A stretch of 64,000 nt of DNA from Psilocybe azurescens (lineage: Eukaryota; Basidiomycota; Agaricomycetes; Agaricales; Agrocybaceae): positions 58,127-122,126 of the forward strand of contig JAJIRX010000030.1 of the NCBI GenBank assembly GCA_023853785.1, written 5' to 3'. The notes below the pieces were generated by a model. It was given only the letters and a program-made list of their open reading frames with translations. It did no database searches and was not told the origin of the DNA. Each line of letters starts with the position of its first letter. The stretch's first letter is position 1. Position numbers and translations under genes: made by a program. This document shows, one piece after another, positions 24,101 to 37,024 of the stretch.

Positions 24101-27100
24101 GTCGATTCTGACGCTATGGCAGCAGTGGTTTTGGAGGTTCCACTGTTGTTGGTGCTGGACATCGTCGCGGACGTGGTCGTAGTAGCTGTGGAGGACGAGG
24201 TCGTCGTTGTCGTCACGCCGGAAGCATTAGAACCACCTGTCTTCGCAACGGAATTTGCCGCTCCTGCAGCCCCTGAGACGACAGACGACGGGCTGCGGGG
24301 AACAGGCGTGTTCGCACCAGACCCGGATCGTCGGGGTGTAGACGCGCCCGATGCGGAGAGCTTGGCCGACTCGCGCTTGAGGTCTGCCGAGACGACGAGA
24401 AGCGGCGCAGCGCGTTCGCGCTTGTTGCTGCTCCGCGATCGCGCGCCATTGGAGTTGGAATTGGAATTGGAATTGGAGCTAGAAGGTCGAGTAGGCTCTG
24501 CCTTTGGGGTGGCCTTGTCCGCGGAGCGCGACAGCTCGGCCCCTCGCTCCTTCTCCTTCTTCTTCTCGCTGCCCATCGCCATCACCATCGTCATCAATAT
24601 CCATAACCTCCATCCCATTCTCGTCTCGCTTGACGTCATCGCCATCGCCACCTTGAATCGCCTTCCTCGCTCTAGCGCCCTCCGCGGCGCCCGCGTACGC
24701 CAGAGTCTTGACGAGCAGCCGGTTCGAGCTCGCGCTGAAGAACGATGCCCATCCGAGCCGGCTCGCGTCCATCGTGCTCATGATCGGGTTCTCGCCTTCG
24801 CCTGGCTCCAGACCCCGCTTCTTCAGTTTGAGCTTGCGCTTGCGAGTTACGCGTATACGGAACGACGGCCCCTCCATCCGATTCCGTGTCGACTTGTGCT
24901 TGAGCTTGAGCTGGATCCTCTGCTGGCGAAAGCGAACCCGCAATTTCTTCCTTCTCCTCCTTCCCTTCCTCTTTCTGCGCCTCTGCCTCTGCCTCTGCAT
25001 CCACCACCGCCGTAGTCGCAGTCGTAGTAGCAGTAGCATCACCCGCCACACTCTTCGTCGACGGCGTCGACGAGTAATACCACGCCCATGGCGCGAGCCA
25101 CGCAGACGTGATGTTACCGCTGCTCTCCGAACCGGCGGGACTCACGACACCCGTCTGCACCCCTTCATCACCAGGAGCGCGTTCTGCATCCCTGACGCCC
25201 TCCTTGGTGGCTTCTCCAGCTTGCTCAGCAGAAACAGGCGCCTCAACAATAGCAGGGCTCTGAGGCAGCAGCAACAACATTGTCCACCTCTGCCGGCTCC
25301 GGCTCTGCCCTTCCGCTGACTTCCTCAGCAGCCTCAACATCTTCAACATCTTCTGCCCCTTCGTCTGCATCGTCACCCGCCTTCGTCTCAGCTTTCACAC
25401 CGCCACTGGCGGTAGCAGCATCACCTCCTTCCTTCACCTCCGACTTCCACCCCACATAATCCCACCACGAAGAATTCCCGTTCGCGGCAGCGTACTGGAA
25501 TCAGTCTTCGCTTGCTCGGCTGAAGGAGGCTCTGCGCCAGCTGTCAACTTCGCTGTCGATTCCATGGCCGAGTTCGAAGACGACGACGCTCCGTCTGTAG
25601 AAAAAAGGGATGTCGTTAGTGTACGTTCGCTCAGCGATGCGAAAATGCGAATTAAAACATGAAATGAAAACAGAGTGTGAGATGTATTAGAACGAGAGAG
25701 AGATAAAATGTGGATGCCATGTATGTGAGCTTGAGAGGAGGAGGAGGAATGTTGGCTACCCGCATACAGATCCAACCTCGTCAATAATAATTGCAGGAAC
25801 GACAAAGGCTTGAAGAGCGGAGCAAGTATCACCACCGACCAAAAGCAAAAGCGCGACAAGAAGAAAGCACGACGAACATCGAACAACGAAGGATAAAACA
25901 GGAAACAGGAAACGGAAACGAAAAGAAAGAGAGAACGGAAACGAAGGGTAGGGCACGAAAGACAGGAAGAAAAACAAAAACGAACCAGCAAACTCACTTT
26001 CGTCTTTGATCTCACTTCCTCCCAGTGCAGCCTCCGCCTGCACCTGCGTCTCCCGCGCGCTACGCTTACTCACTTCTGCACCTGCGCCCTCATTTTCGCT
26101 TTCGCGATTGGAACCCACAATTCCTCCTCCTTCCACACGTTGCTCTGTCCGACTTCCACTTTCACTGTCGCCCACTTCCGCACTTTCATCCGCCCTGACA
26201 CCCTTATCCTTATCCGCATCATTCTTCTCATTGCCATTCACGCCTACACCTCCTATCGCCACAGGTAACACGGGTGCCAGAATCCCACCCACCCCCATCG
26301 CCAGCGGCGGAACAGGCAGAGGAACAGGCAGCGCGACCTTCGCCCGCCCAAGTAAGGATAACGGGATGCCCATGAATCTGCTCCCGCTCCCGCCCTGCTT
26401 CTGCGTCTCCTCCGCAGTCGCCGTTTCCGCTCGAGGAGAGGAAGCCACAGACGCGGGCGAGAAAACAGGAAAAGCGAACAATGCACCAGCGGGCGGCGTG
26501 TGCGGGAGAGACGGCACGCTGTCGTCGATGGAGGAGGGCAGGGACAGCGTGCTCTTGTGCGTGGGCCTGGGCCTGGGCCTGGGCCGTTCTTGCTGTGTTT
26601 CTGGTTGGGAAGGAGAGGGTGAGGTGGGTGTAAGTGGGCCTGGCGTCGATGTCGACGTCGAGCTCGAACTTGATGCAGATTTCGGGTTCGCAGGAGAACT
26701 CGAAGACATAGCTGGCACCGTCGACGTCGAAGTCGAAGTCGAAGTCCCGACAGCGCCCGCGTCTGGCGACGAGGAAGGGACATCCACAGGCACCGCATGC
26801 ACAGGCCGGATCTTGCCCTCCATCCACCCCTCGAACGACATCGTGGTGCCCTCTTCGCCCCTCCTCTTTTCCTCCTTCCTCTTCCTCTCACCTCCGCCTC
26901 CAGCTCCAGCTCCAGAAAAAAGCGAACCTTTGCTCCCACCCTCACTACCAACGACAGGAAGAGCCGCGTACCCAGGCGGCGGCGTCCCAGGCACGCTCCT
27001 TGGCGGCGACGCGGGCGGAGTAGGCGGGCGGAGTAGAACCACGAGCGCGTGCTTTTGCTCTTGCTCTTGGGTTTGCTTTTGGGTTTTCTCGTAGCGTTCG

Positions 27101-28775
27101 AGTTCGGCGTGGACGGGGACGAGGACGAGGACGCAGAGTGCGGTTGCGGTGCGATCGTGGTCGTAGCTGGCAGCGGCAACGGCAGCGAAGTAGTCGACGA
27201 CGAAGCAGCCGCTGTTGCTGTTGCTGTTGCGAGAGCAATGTACGGCGCAGGAGAGGGCGGCGAGGATGGCGCGGACGAGTCGTCGAGCAAACGCCTGCGT
27301 AGGTGGTGGTGTTTGAGCGGAGAGGAGGGCAGGGATATCGACGCCCCGCCCCCGCCCCGCTCCCGATGCGAGCGCTGAGCTGTGGCTGGCGATGGGGATC
27401 ACGTCTGCGCGGGCTGGAGGAGGGGCGCGTGGGATTGGAGTCTACCTGCGCAGTTGAGAAGAGGGAGGTGATGGTGGAGGTAATGATGGGGGTGGAGATA
27501 ATGGAGGAAGACGAGGTTCCTGTTCGATAGCAGGCGTCGGAGGGTCCACCCACACGCACATTGGCAGGGGGTGTCGTCGTAGCCGCAGTTGCGTCTCCTT
27601 CTCCTTCTCCTCCTTCTCCGTTTGATACTGGCGGCGATGCGAACGTGGATACGGGGGCAGCAGCAGCAGCGGTGTGTGCGGCGGTGTCAGCAGCGTTTCG
27701 CGGAGATGTGGTTTTAGATAGCGAGGAGGATGAAGCCGCCTGCACCGCAGATTTGCCCTTCGACCGCGTGAGGGAGGAGAACCACGAGCCCTTCTTCTTG
27801 TTGGGGTTGAGCTTGGACGATGAAGATGAAGGTGACGGTGAAGGGGGTGCGGAAGAAGGGGGTGCGTGTTAGGGTTGGGGTTGGCAGGAGACACGGGGAT
27901 GCGGTTGTGGATGTGAATGTTGGAGTGGAGGTGGAGGTGGAGGTGGAGGTGGTGCTTGCGGTGCTTGAGATGGGGGTTCTGGATGTGGATGTGGATGTAG
28001 ATGTATTGTAGACGTTGAAATGGTAGAACCAGAAGCTTCTGATGCATCGTTGGACATGCTCGAGATATCGCGATTATCGCTCTCTGCAGACATCAACCCT
28101 ATAGGAAAAGAAATAATCAATCAGTCAAAGAGTCCTCATCCAAACACACAAGAAAGACAAAGAAAGGTGACTCACCATTCGCATCCGACTCTTGCGCAGC
28201 AGCAGCAGCAGGCTCATAAACGGCACTCAGTCCATCCTGCACCGACCGGCCCTCCGATCCCACCTGCCGATCCCGCCTCCCTGTGCTACCCGCATTGGAC
28301 GACGTCGACGCCGACGACGACAGCGAGAGCAGCCGATGGCGCGTGCTCTCGCGCGCACTAGCCAGCGGCGCACTGTGCTCCCGCTCCGCAAACACAATCG
28401 ACACGCTCGCTTCCAGCGGCTGCGGCTGGGGTGCGATATTCTCGAGCTCGAGGCACTCGCGGAGATAGCAGCGGCGGTAGCAGCAGCCTCTGGAGAGGTA
28501 GACAACGACGCCGGCGCAGTGGTAGCCCCAGCGCCAGCGGCACTCGTTCCTATCAAGCCTGTCCGCCAGGACGGCTGCTTGTTGTAGCCCATATTCATCG
28601 TATGCGTGCTTCTAACAGACTTTGTCGTCGATTGTCTTCTAGTTCTATGATTATCTTCATGGTGATGCTCATTCATATTCGGATGCCTGTGACTAGGACT
28701 CGGACGCGCAGCACCTGTCAGAGGAGGAGGAGGAGGAGGAGGAGAGGAGGGGAACGACGAGGTAGAAGTGTGCAT
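21102..28775 (-). CDS. YMC020W-like alpha/beta hydrolase protein with long low-complexity N-terminus
   Basis: Fungal YMC020W-type protein. The hydrolase half reads across exons with clean GT..AG borders and matching phases: 23223 upward, 23133-23161, 22899-23038, 22388-22615, 22208-22294, 22106-22147, 21978-22040, 21782-21903, 21365-21635, 21102-21296. Family landmarks are VVVIGVHGWFPG, FAHMSAQALRAFE, the nucleophile elbow ATHSQGSVVSAHL, LALCGIHLGPLRYL, YFESTAARELFEFQ, LYIASLNDQVVPLYSGLF (likely acid Asp) and IPWSLRDIIADERVAHFFSR. The N-terminal half (about 23.9-28.8 kb) is Ser/Ala/Pro/Glu-rich with KKKGSWFSSLTRSKGKSA, WWDYVGW, SRFMGIPLSLLGRAKV and MSTMDASRLGWASFF as conserved islands. These islands sit in different frames, so several short introns or indels lie between them. 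The start near 28775 is uncertain. The biological role of the family is not established. Confidence 0.8.
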
Positions 28776-30489
28776 TGAGCATGTGTTGTAAACGTTGCTG
28801 TCTGCACAGTACGCGAGCTGTGTCATTAAGCTCCGGGCCCGGCTAGCGGCTGCGGTGAGGAATGAATGCGTCACGTGGTATTACACTTTGCTGCATGGCT
28901 ACGTCATATGTTGAGTGCGTCACTGAGCGGTATGTATTTCGGCTCGGCGCGTACGCGCGTACGTTTCTCTGGCCTATGTTTAGACGCAACCTCAATAATT
29001 GGAAAGAACGAAATGAACATGCTAAACGGCCGCATCGCACGCGGCACACTATAAGTTGAACTCAAATTAGAGATTTGACTAGACTAGTGAGCCTTATATT
29101 TCATGCTGCATTCGGGCTTCTAGCATGGGCAGATAAAGCAATTTGCGCCCCTTCCAGATGTGTGTCTGCGGCTTTCTTATTTTTATTTTATTTTATTTTA
29201 TTGTTTTTTTAATCAGTTTATTAATGTGTAAGAAGCCGTCAAAGCGCTAAGACACACGGGTGCAAGATCCACCGTCCTACGCTAGGGTATCTTCTAAGGC
29301 GGCTCGGCTCTCAGAGTGTGGTGAAATTGTATATCTAAGTGATCATGTGTATGTGAAGAAATATTGTAAGAATATGGCTTGAATTAAACCACGGCTTCAG
29401 AGGCCCCTGTATATGGTGCGTGAATATATAGAACTAAGGGTAGAAATTTTATGGCAAGGGTAATGCCCACGGCTTTCCCTTTAGCGAAACATGACACACC
29501 TTCCTCGAATGCGTGCCTGTGGGGAGTTTCACAGCAATACGTAGGCATACAAGTAGAGGAGCTGTCGCAAGCAGGACTAAGAGTGTAACGGATCGGTCAT
29601 CGCTACGCGTGCCGTTTCCTATTTGTCATACGATTTCTCCGAATTCCTCATTTCCCGTGCCTAGCCTGGACTCTTTCAACTCTTTATCATATAATCTGTC
29701 TGCTGCGGTTATTTCTTACAACAACTGTTTCACTCATTTTCCACAATCCTTTACTTCATCTTTTATTTCCATTAGGACTCTTCGAGTATCTATATAAACC
29801 CTAGCTCTACTTGTACGAGTCCCCAGTGAATTCTTAAAACGTTAAACCCGTCTTTCGAGTTCCTCTGTGTGCCGATTCGCAACACTAGCCGCTTACTCAG
29901 CCACTGTGTCAGCCAATCGTTACAAAGAGTGGTGCTGCAAAAATCTCATGCAAGTTTTAGTCATCTTCCTCTGATATCCCAACCGAATCATTCACCCGTA
30001 TTTTAGTTATTAAAATCTCAGACAGCGACTTATACGGCATCATGGTCTGGATAGTGAATGTGGCGCAGACGGAGCTGACTCCGTCGAGGAATTGCCTCGC
30101 AGTGCAAATACACCACTGCAGTCTCAGGAAGACATCGGCTATAATACCCCTTCTACCCTAGATCCGCGACATGGTAGCTCTCATAACGAACATGGACATC
30201 AACAACATATCAACCTTGCCTCGACGCTACGTGCAAGCACTTATGATGTTAATACCCGAAGAACGTGCACGTACACCAGCACATGATGTAGAAATGATGT
30301 CCCCGTCATCAACATCGAGGATGAATCTCAGGGGTGAGCAGGATGCATAATAGAGCCCAGGAACGGGTGGGAGGGCTACCGCCTATATCGTAGACAGTTG
30401 TAGGAAATGTGAGCTTACGAATGCGAGCCGACGTTAGCGCATGGTCCCAGGACAATGGACAAAGTCTGACAAGAGACCATTTCAATACG
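28776..30489. other. intergenic upstream of the hydrolase gene; no supported gene
   Basis: Contains an AT-rich low-complexity run (T/A pentamers about 29176-29212). A plus-strand frame at 29513-29797 has no recognisable content. The likely promoter of the hydrolase gene is at the left edge, but no convincing TATA motif stands out. Confidence 0.35.
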
Positions 30490-31290
30490 AGAGAAGTCAA
30501 ACTTGGAAGGGTAAAACTTATTTATACACGTACTTGTGTCTTGTGGCTGGTTGGACTAAATAAATAAGGGAAGTCTTGTGGGTATTGTTCACATATAGCC
30601 TGCTAAATTTGGTCAATTACTGCTTGATTCGTTGGTGATGACTGGTTACTGTAGATTACGATTTACGTTAAGAACCAATAAAGACCTCTGTAAAGTCATG
30701 ACACTCTTAAGGAGCGAATAATTGCCCAGCTCATCCAGCGTTGTAGTATTTAACGCTGTTTTGCAATGTGGCCAAGTATCACCTCTCCGACCATACCATG
30801 CCGCATGCCATTATCCCGTCTCACCCCACTATGCAGACAGGGTGTGAATCTCTCATGCGATATGACAATGCGTCGTTGATAAGTGCTGTCATTTGTTTTA
30901 AATCACACGTTTGTATCATTAAGCGCCCATCTCTGTTCTTTTCATCGACGGGAAGACAGGACATGTGCTTTAGGTCTACAACATCACGACTTTGGAAAAA
31001 TCCGGTACCTGCTGTGTGTATAATTTATATTTCAATCAGGACAACTGGAATTAAAGTCCCTTGGTTTCTTTACCAGCCCAGCTGACAAAGCACGAGATTC
31101 ATCAGAAGAAACAGAGTGCTAAATACTAATATACAACGGCGTTAAACTAGCATAACCTCAACGACATTCCTAAAAATCACTGCGCTGTATAATTAGCACT
31201 TCAGTCACTTATCCTGGTAATGTTGTAGGAGTGGCAGACTTGAAAAATTCCTCGTGCGTGTCTTCGGTGTGCACTTGAATCGGAGCCTCA
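30490..31290 (+). repeat. interspersed repeat, CpG-rich copy
   Basis: This 0.8-kb stretch is a second copy of the sequence that flanks the foldback element on both sides: 33990-34260 on its left and 45970-46465 on its right. Shared landmarks include 'gtcttgtgg', 'ggactaaataaataa', 'ttgcccagctcatc', 'gtggccaagtat', 'cagacaggg' and 'tcaggacaactggaatt'. This copy has many CpGs where the other has TpG or CpA. It is uninterrupted, so it shows the pre-insertion state of the foldback target. The superfamily is not recognised; it directly precedes the HNH pseudogene and may belong to the same mobile unit. Confidence 0.8.
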
Positions 31291-31552
31291 AAAGGCATAC
31301 ACAACAATTCCTTGGGGATTCCAATTGGCGGCATTAGCGAGATTGCCTGAGCCAATAAGAAAAACCTTGCAGTTCAATTACCCTGCAATAAAATATCTTC
31401 TGGCTCCTTGCCCATCCTATAATGCACCTTCTGAACATAAGACAACGAACAAAGTTCAGTTCAAACAGTCATTTAAGCGGAGCTCGAATACCAGTTGCGG
31501 GTTATGTCTCATAGCTGTGACTAGTTGTTCACCCTCTCCCTCATTATCCACA

Positions 31553-32860
31553 ATGGCGGAAACTGCTCACGGCGAGATTAAAGCATATGCATCATTCCCT
31601 CACCTCATTGCTTCTGGAACCAACCCCAGTTTTGATCCCAGCAATTGGCACTGGGTCCACTGTCTCACCTTCCCAATGGAGAGGCTCAATGAGCTCCAGT
31701 TCTCCCCTCGGCCTTACAAATGGATCCGCTATGCTATTGGAGTTGTTGTTGGGGCACATGGTGATTTGTCTTCCAGTTCCAACAGGCTCAATATTGTGGA
31801 CTACAATGCCAGCCTCCCCACTGAGTCTCAGTCCATTTCATTATACTATCACACTAGTGATGACGAGCGGCAAATAATGTTCCCCATTGATCCTAACATT
31901 GGGTGCACGAATGTCACGTCTAGCACTGCTACCACCCGGAGAGTCCAATTCTGCTCCGATGTTGCAATGCGAGATGGAAAGCAATGTGTCTTTACAGGAT
32001 TACAGGAGTTGTTCTGTGATGCTGTGCACCTCCTGGTCACAGCAAGGGTGATTCGGTATGCTACACTTACTCTTTTTAGTGTTGATTGTTGCTCACCATT
32101 ACAATGGTATAGTACATTTCGACATATACACAACATCGCAGTAGAGACCCCGCCGGTGGTGATATAGTACAGGACATTGACGATGTCCGAAATGGCCTCT
32201 TCTGAACAAGATGACGCACGTTGGGGTGGATAATAATAGCATTGCATTTTTACCAGTGCGTGTCCACCTTCAAGTTTGTGATCCCTACTCAATGTCTGAG
32301 GATGTTAATATGTAAGCAGACACCGAATTTTGCTATGGACACATCTGACATTAATCCTGCTGCACCAAAAGAAGAGAAAAGGTGCACAATACACCTCTTC
32401 GAACCCAGCGAACCCATGTTTCTTGGCGGCACTGGGGAGGTTCATTCCAACAGTCCAATCCGAATTTCTGACACACCTGACTGGCCTCCTGCCATACTCT
32501 TCGATGCCGTCTACGCCAGCACTGTTCTTCACCATTTCGGAACTCAGACATTGAAAGATGTGGTAACTGCGACGTGGATGGATGCCTTTGACCCTGGCTG
32601 TGTCATGACTGATACACGGCCTATCGCTAGGGACAGGACGCAAAACTAGCACAAAGCGTCAGACACGCCATGAAGCTCGCATTAACTCTCGTGTTGTCCC
32701 CGACACATTCGACATGCTCATGGCTCTCCCATATATTTTAGTGCCACCTGATGAACTACAGGCTACACTAAGAGAAGTGGAGGAAAAGGAAAAGACGGCG
32801 GAACAGCGACGTGTGCAGGAGAAAGTGGACACTTGGAAAAGGCAAGTCATATCTCCTTAG
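31553..32860 (+). pseudogene. HNH_2-type endonuclease-domain protein, frameshifted
   Basis: Remnant of a repeated family of fungal HNH_2 proteins. The N-terminal part (from ATG 31553) reads through MAETAHGEIKAYASFPH to the nuclease region VAMRDGKQCVFTG and FCDAVHLL, after which the frame is lost. The next piece, HSKGDS, is one base out, followed by a good intron (GTATGC..TATAG, about 32058-32115) and the exon YISTYTQHRSRDPAGGDIVQ. A second break follows VRNGL, and a third occurs near 32627-32645, before the C-terminal QTRHEARINSRVVPDTFDML, LPYILVPPDELQATL and the stop at 32858-32860. The middle piece (NFAMDTSDINPAAPKEEKRC to TLKDVVTATWMDAF) is intact. With at least three breaks it cannot make the full protein. 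Family members are usually single proteins of unknown role, possibly mobile. Confidence 0.8.
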
Positions 32861-33989
32861 AGGGCATAAAATATTACTAGCCTACTATAAGAGTACGTAC
32901 GAATTCTGTAATTTATGTTCTTATCTTAGTTATTATCTGCAGTACCTTTTCCTACTCCAATAGAAACTTTTATGCAAATACTCATCACACTCCAACTCGC
33001 CACTGCCTCCATTTGCGTCTCCCTCTTGAACTAAGGTGTTAATCCCAACAGCGACTTGAAATATCTTATTTGGCTGACGTTCTCCCTGTCAAGACATTGC
33101 ACAAATGTTTGTCACATTTTGCGAGCAGTCTACAGCAGCCGTCTGGATCTTTACTTATCTATACTTCAAGCGTCTAATTAGAACATTGATGAGAGAGGTC
33201 AACATAACACATTTATAGGTGAATATACATAACCCAAACCCCAAAAGATGTAGGATGAATGGCAAATAAAAATGACATTTGATGCCAGTTATGTAACAGC
33301 AGACACTACCACACGCTGTGATGGCGTAGTCCTAGCAGTGAGCCAATCTCGTGTGCATATCCAACTGGATTTGTTGGAGGTATATAATGCACGTCGATCC
33401 CATATTGTCATCCTCGAGATGCACTGTGACAAGATGAGGTTTCCCCATTAGCCATGTCTCGATAGCCAGGTTAGTAATATAAAGTATAGTACCCAGATTA
33501 AGGTGCGTTTTGGACATGGGTGTGCATTTTAACGTTGAATTGCCCACTAGTATACCATATACGAGAACGCGTAACCAGGTCCGCGTTGAGATAACAATGT
33601 CTGACGAACTTCAGATAGGCAGTCCAAGTCGTGTTTGTGTTTTGGCTCCCAAGATCTGACCTTTTCTTCACAGGCTAATCTCTTTTCACGTACTCTTTTG
33701 AAGGTGGCGATATAAAGTGAATTCCCCAGCTCTCAGACCGACACCTACCTGATAGGGATCGTGACACCGGCTATACAAGTTCTAATTAATTCAGACCTCC
33801 TTCACCGCGTCCATACTGAGATGACCCCCACAGAACCTATGGAACTAATTAAACTTACCATTTGATTACATACATACATTATGTCGGCTTCCGTGGAACG
33901 CCGAACTGAGCGATAAATGTAGAATGGAATGTGTGTGACCTGGGCTTCTATATTTGCATTTCTTTGAGTATCAGCGTTCAAGATAGTTG
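32861..33989. other. no gene recognised
   Basis: AT-rich sequence between the HNH pseudogene and the second copy of the interspersed repeat. Short frames only, with no domain and no clear repeat. Confidence 0.4.
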
Positions 33990-34260
33990 TCAATACAGAC
34001 TTCTCTGACTTATTTATACATGTATTTGTGTCTTGTGGCCTGTTGGACTAAATAAATAACCAAAGTCTTGTAGATATTATTCATATATAGCCTACTAAAA
34101 GACATACCCTTTGTTCTGGTTAATTGGTCAATTACTGCATGATTCACGATCCAATAAAGATCTCCAGAGAGCCATGTCACTATTAAGTGATGGATTGCCC
34201 AGCTCATCTGTCTTTGTAGTATTTCACGCTGTTTGGTGATGTGGCCAAGTATTGCCTCTC
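33990..34260 (+). repeat. left part of interspersed repeat, split by the foldback element
   Basis: Matches about 30505-30790 of the intact copy up to the point 'gtattgcctctc', where similarity stops abruptly at the foldback terminus. It continues on the far side at 45970 with 'cctctggccac'. It carries fewer CpGs than the intact copy. The shared 'cctct' on both sides is the target duplication. Confidence 0.8.
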
Positions 34261-34619
34261 CACATGGGACAGCGATCAAATGATGCACTACACAGAATTT
34301 GAATTATTTATGATCTAATGTGTCACACAGCCTGAAAGAGACTCACTGAAAAGTCAATTATCTTGTGCTTGTCACGGTGTCAAGTGAGGGCCTAAAATTC
34401 TCATGTGAGGTACGGTGTCAAGTGGGCCCATCCTGATACACCAAATACTGGCCCTGTGGGGGAATTTTTTGATTTCGGCAGCCGGTTTGCTGCAAATTTG
34501 GCACTGGCTACCGCCATTCTAATGACCATTCCATGGGATATTTTCATCCCTATTTTAATACTTTTACCATGGTTGGTTTACTAATCTAGATTCAATTGTA
34601 GGGACAATTGGGGGAAGAA

Positions 34620-35790
34620 ATAGAGCCAGAGGTCCACTGCAATTTATCCAGTTTCCTGGCATCATGGACTTTGCAATTAAGCATTGAAGAACAGTATGGC
34701 CTCTGCTTTTGCAGAATTTTAAATTACATTCAGTACATATTTTATATGCAGCTCCATTCTTTCAAGAATGAATGTTCATTCAAAAATGCGGTAAATAGGT
34801 AGTAAAATAGGTAAGAAAATTATGTGGTTTCAAGCTATACGGCCTCTGCCACCAGCCATTGAAGCACAGAATGGCCTCCGCTTTTGCAGAATTTGAATTA
34901 CATTCAATACATATTTTGCATGCAGCTCCATTCTTTCAAGAATGAATGTTCATTCAAAAATGCGGTAAATAGGTAGTAAAATAGGTATGGAATTCATCTG
35001 TTTAACTAGCTGTATGGCCTCTGCCACCAGCCATTGAAGCACAGTACAGCCTCCGCTTTGGCAGAATTTTTAAATACATTCAACACATATTTTGTATGCA
35101 GCTCCAATCTATCAAGAATAAATGTTCATTCAAAAATGCGGTAAATAAGTAGTAAAATATGTATGGAATTCATCTGTTTCACTAGCTGTACGGCCTCGCT
35201 ATCAGCCATTGAAGCACAGAATGGCCTCTGCTTCAGCAGAATTTTTAAATACACTCAATACATATTTCATATGCAGCTCCAATCTGTCAAGAATGAATGT
35301 TCATTCAAAATGAGGTAAATAAGTAGTAAAATATGTATGGAATTCATCTATTTCACTAGCTGTACGGCCTCCGCTATCAGCCATTGAAGAACAGTATGGC
35401 TTCTGCTTCAGCAGAAATTTTAAATACATTCAACACCTATTTCGGTATGCAGCTCCATTCTATCAAGAATAAATGTTCATTCAAAAATGCGGTAAATAAG
35501 TAGTAAAGTAGGTATGGAATTCATCTGTTTCACTAGCTGTACGCACTCCGCCAACAGCCATTGAAGAACAGTATGGCCTCCACTTCTGCAGACTTTTCAA
35601 TTGCATTTAAAACATATATCATATGCAACTTCATTGTGTCGCAAGTGAATGTGCATGTTAAAAATACAGTGTACAAGTTACAAAATAAATACACACTCTA
35701 TGCAGTTTCTTAGATGTATGGACTCCGCCATCATGCATTGAAGGGCAGTCGGCCTCCGCTTCAGCTGAATTTTTAATTACATTCAATCAA
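34620..35790 (+). repeat. about 177-bp tandem repeats of the left foldback arm
   Basis: Five good copies and a degenerate sixth. The marker 'gaatgttcattcaaaa(a)tg' recurs near 34766, 34945, 35122, 35296 and 35475, and each unit also has 'gcagctcca', 'ggtaaataagtag' or a close variant, and 'ggcctc(c/t)gc'. The same unit, inverted, makes up the right arm. Confidence 0.88.
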
Positions 35791-37024
35791 TATTACCAAT
35801 TTTTGTAAATTGATACAAGAATGTTACCTCATCGGTGGCCAGATCAGTCATTTTGTTTGTATTCCCAGTATGATCAACAGAGGCGGCCTCCACTTGAATG
35901 TCAAAAACTCATACGCTCCTACCCCATTGGCCTCTAGGTGTCATTGGAGACCTTAAATCAATCTTGGAACACATCCTGTTGAACTAATGGTCTTCTTTAC
36001 ATAGTACAGGCACTTAATCATATCTTTTTGTTGAGGTGTATCATTATCATAAAGTTCAGGTGTTGCATATCCATTTATTGGCTGTACGGATAAGCTAGAT
36101 AAAAACATCATTAGAAAGCTCCAGATACTTTGATTCCAAAGCATCTTTTTACAGACAATTCCAAGGATGGTAAAGATATTTATTGTCAGAATATGGTAGC
36201 CCGTGGTGATTTCGGGCTCTCTGTGGAACATATAATCAAGATTCCTAAGCTATTACAGCTCATATAGCTCCATAACTGTGAAGGCATAATCAGCAAGCAC
36301 TCAGAGTAAATTCTAATGAAAATTTTAGATGTAAGAAGTTGTTTGCAAAATGGGATTGAAAGTCGCTAGAATGTGGTGTTATGAACCATTGCAAACCTTG
36401 GTTGACCTCTGGCGAAAGGTACTTTTTAGCATTTGCCTAAACAAATTTTCAAGTCGAATATACATACCAAAGGAGATATTATTCTGTCACTATCTATCTA
36501 GGTTTTGGGGGTCATAGAGTGCCCACAAGAAGTATAATATTTGCTTTACAACTCTCAAGTTGAGCTTGAGTCAGTGTGCTGCACTTTGCCAATTTAGACA
36601 ATAACAAGTATATGAATACAATGTAATAATTTTATATTAGCTCTGATCTACATACTACAAAAATCTTCAGAAATATGCTGCCGCAGGTTGTATGGTCTCA
36701 GAATAATTCTAATTTCAGAAGACTTGAAGAGAAAAATGAAGTGCAATCAAAGGTTTGACCATGTATTTGGTATTGTACAGTATTAATTAAGATTAGATTG
36801 ACACCTTGCCATTAAAAAGAGTGGTGGTCAATGTCAGAGAAAAACAGGACTGCCGAGATTATAAAAGAGCTGTTTATGATAAAATATATAAGCCCATACA
36901 TGTGTTTTTCCAAGTGGGCAGGAAAATGGGAGCCAAGGGATGATACTGTATGTTGCTCTCCTCAATCTACAATTCAAATCTTCTGTCTATGGAAAGATTG
37001 CATATATTTTTGAATTGATGGTAA
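35791..37024. other. loop of the foldback element, no coding sequence recognised
   Basis: Single-copy AT-rich sequence between the two arms. Frames at 35953-36231 (minus) and 36831-37013 (plus) are short and unlike any transposase. Confidence 0.5.

Noticed and set aside
23852..25015. 387-codon plus-strand frame and other long plus-strand frames in 22-28.7 kb
   Set aside because: Antisense shadows of the GC-rich low-complexity coding sequence of the minus-strand hydrolase gene.
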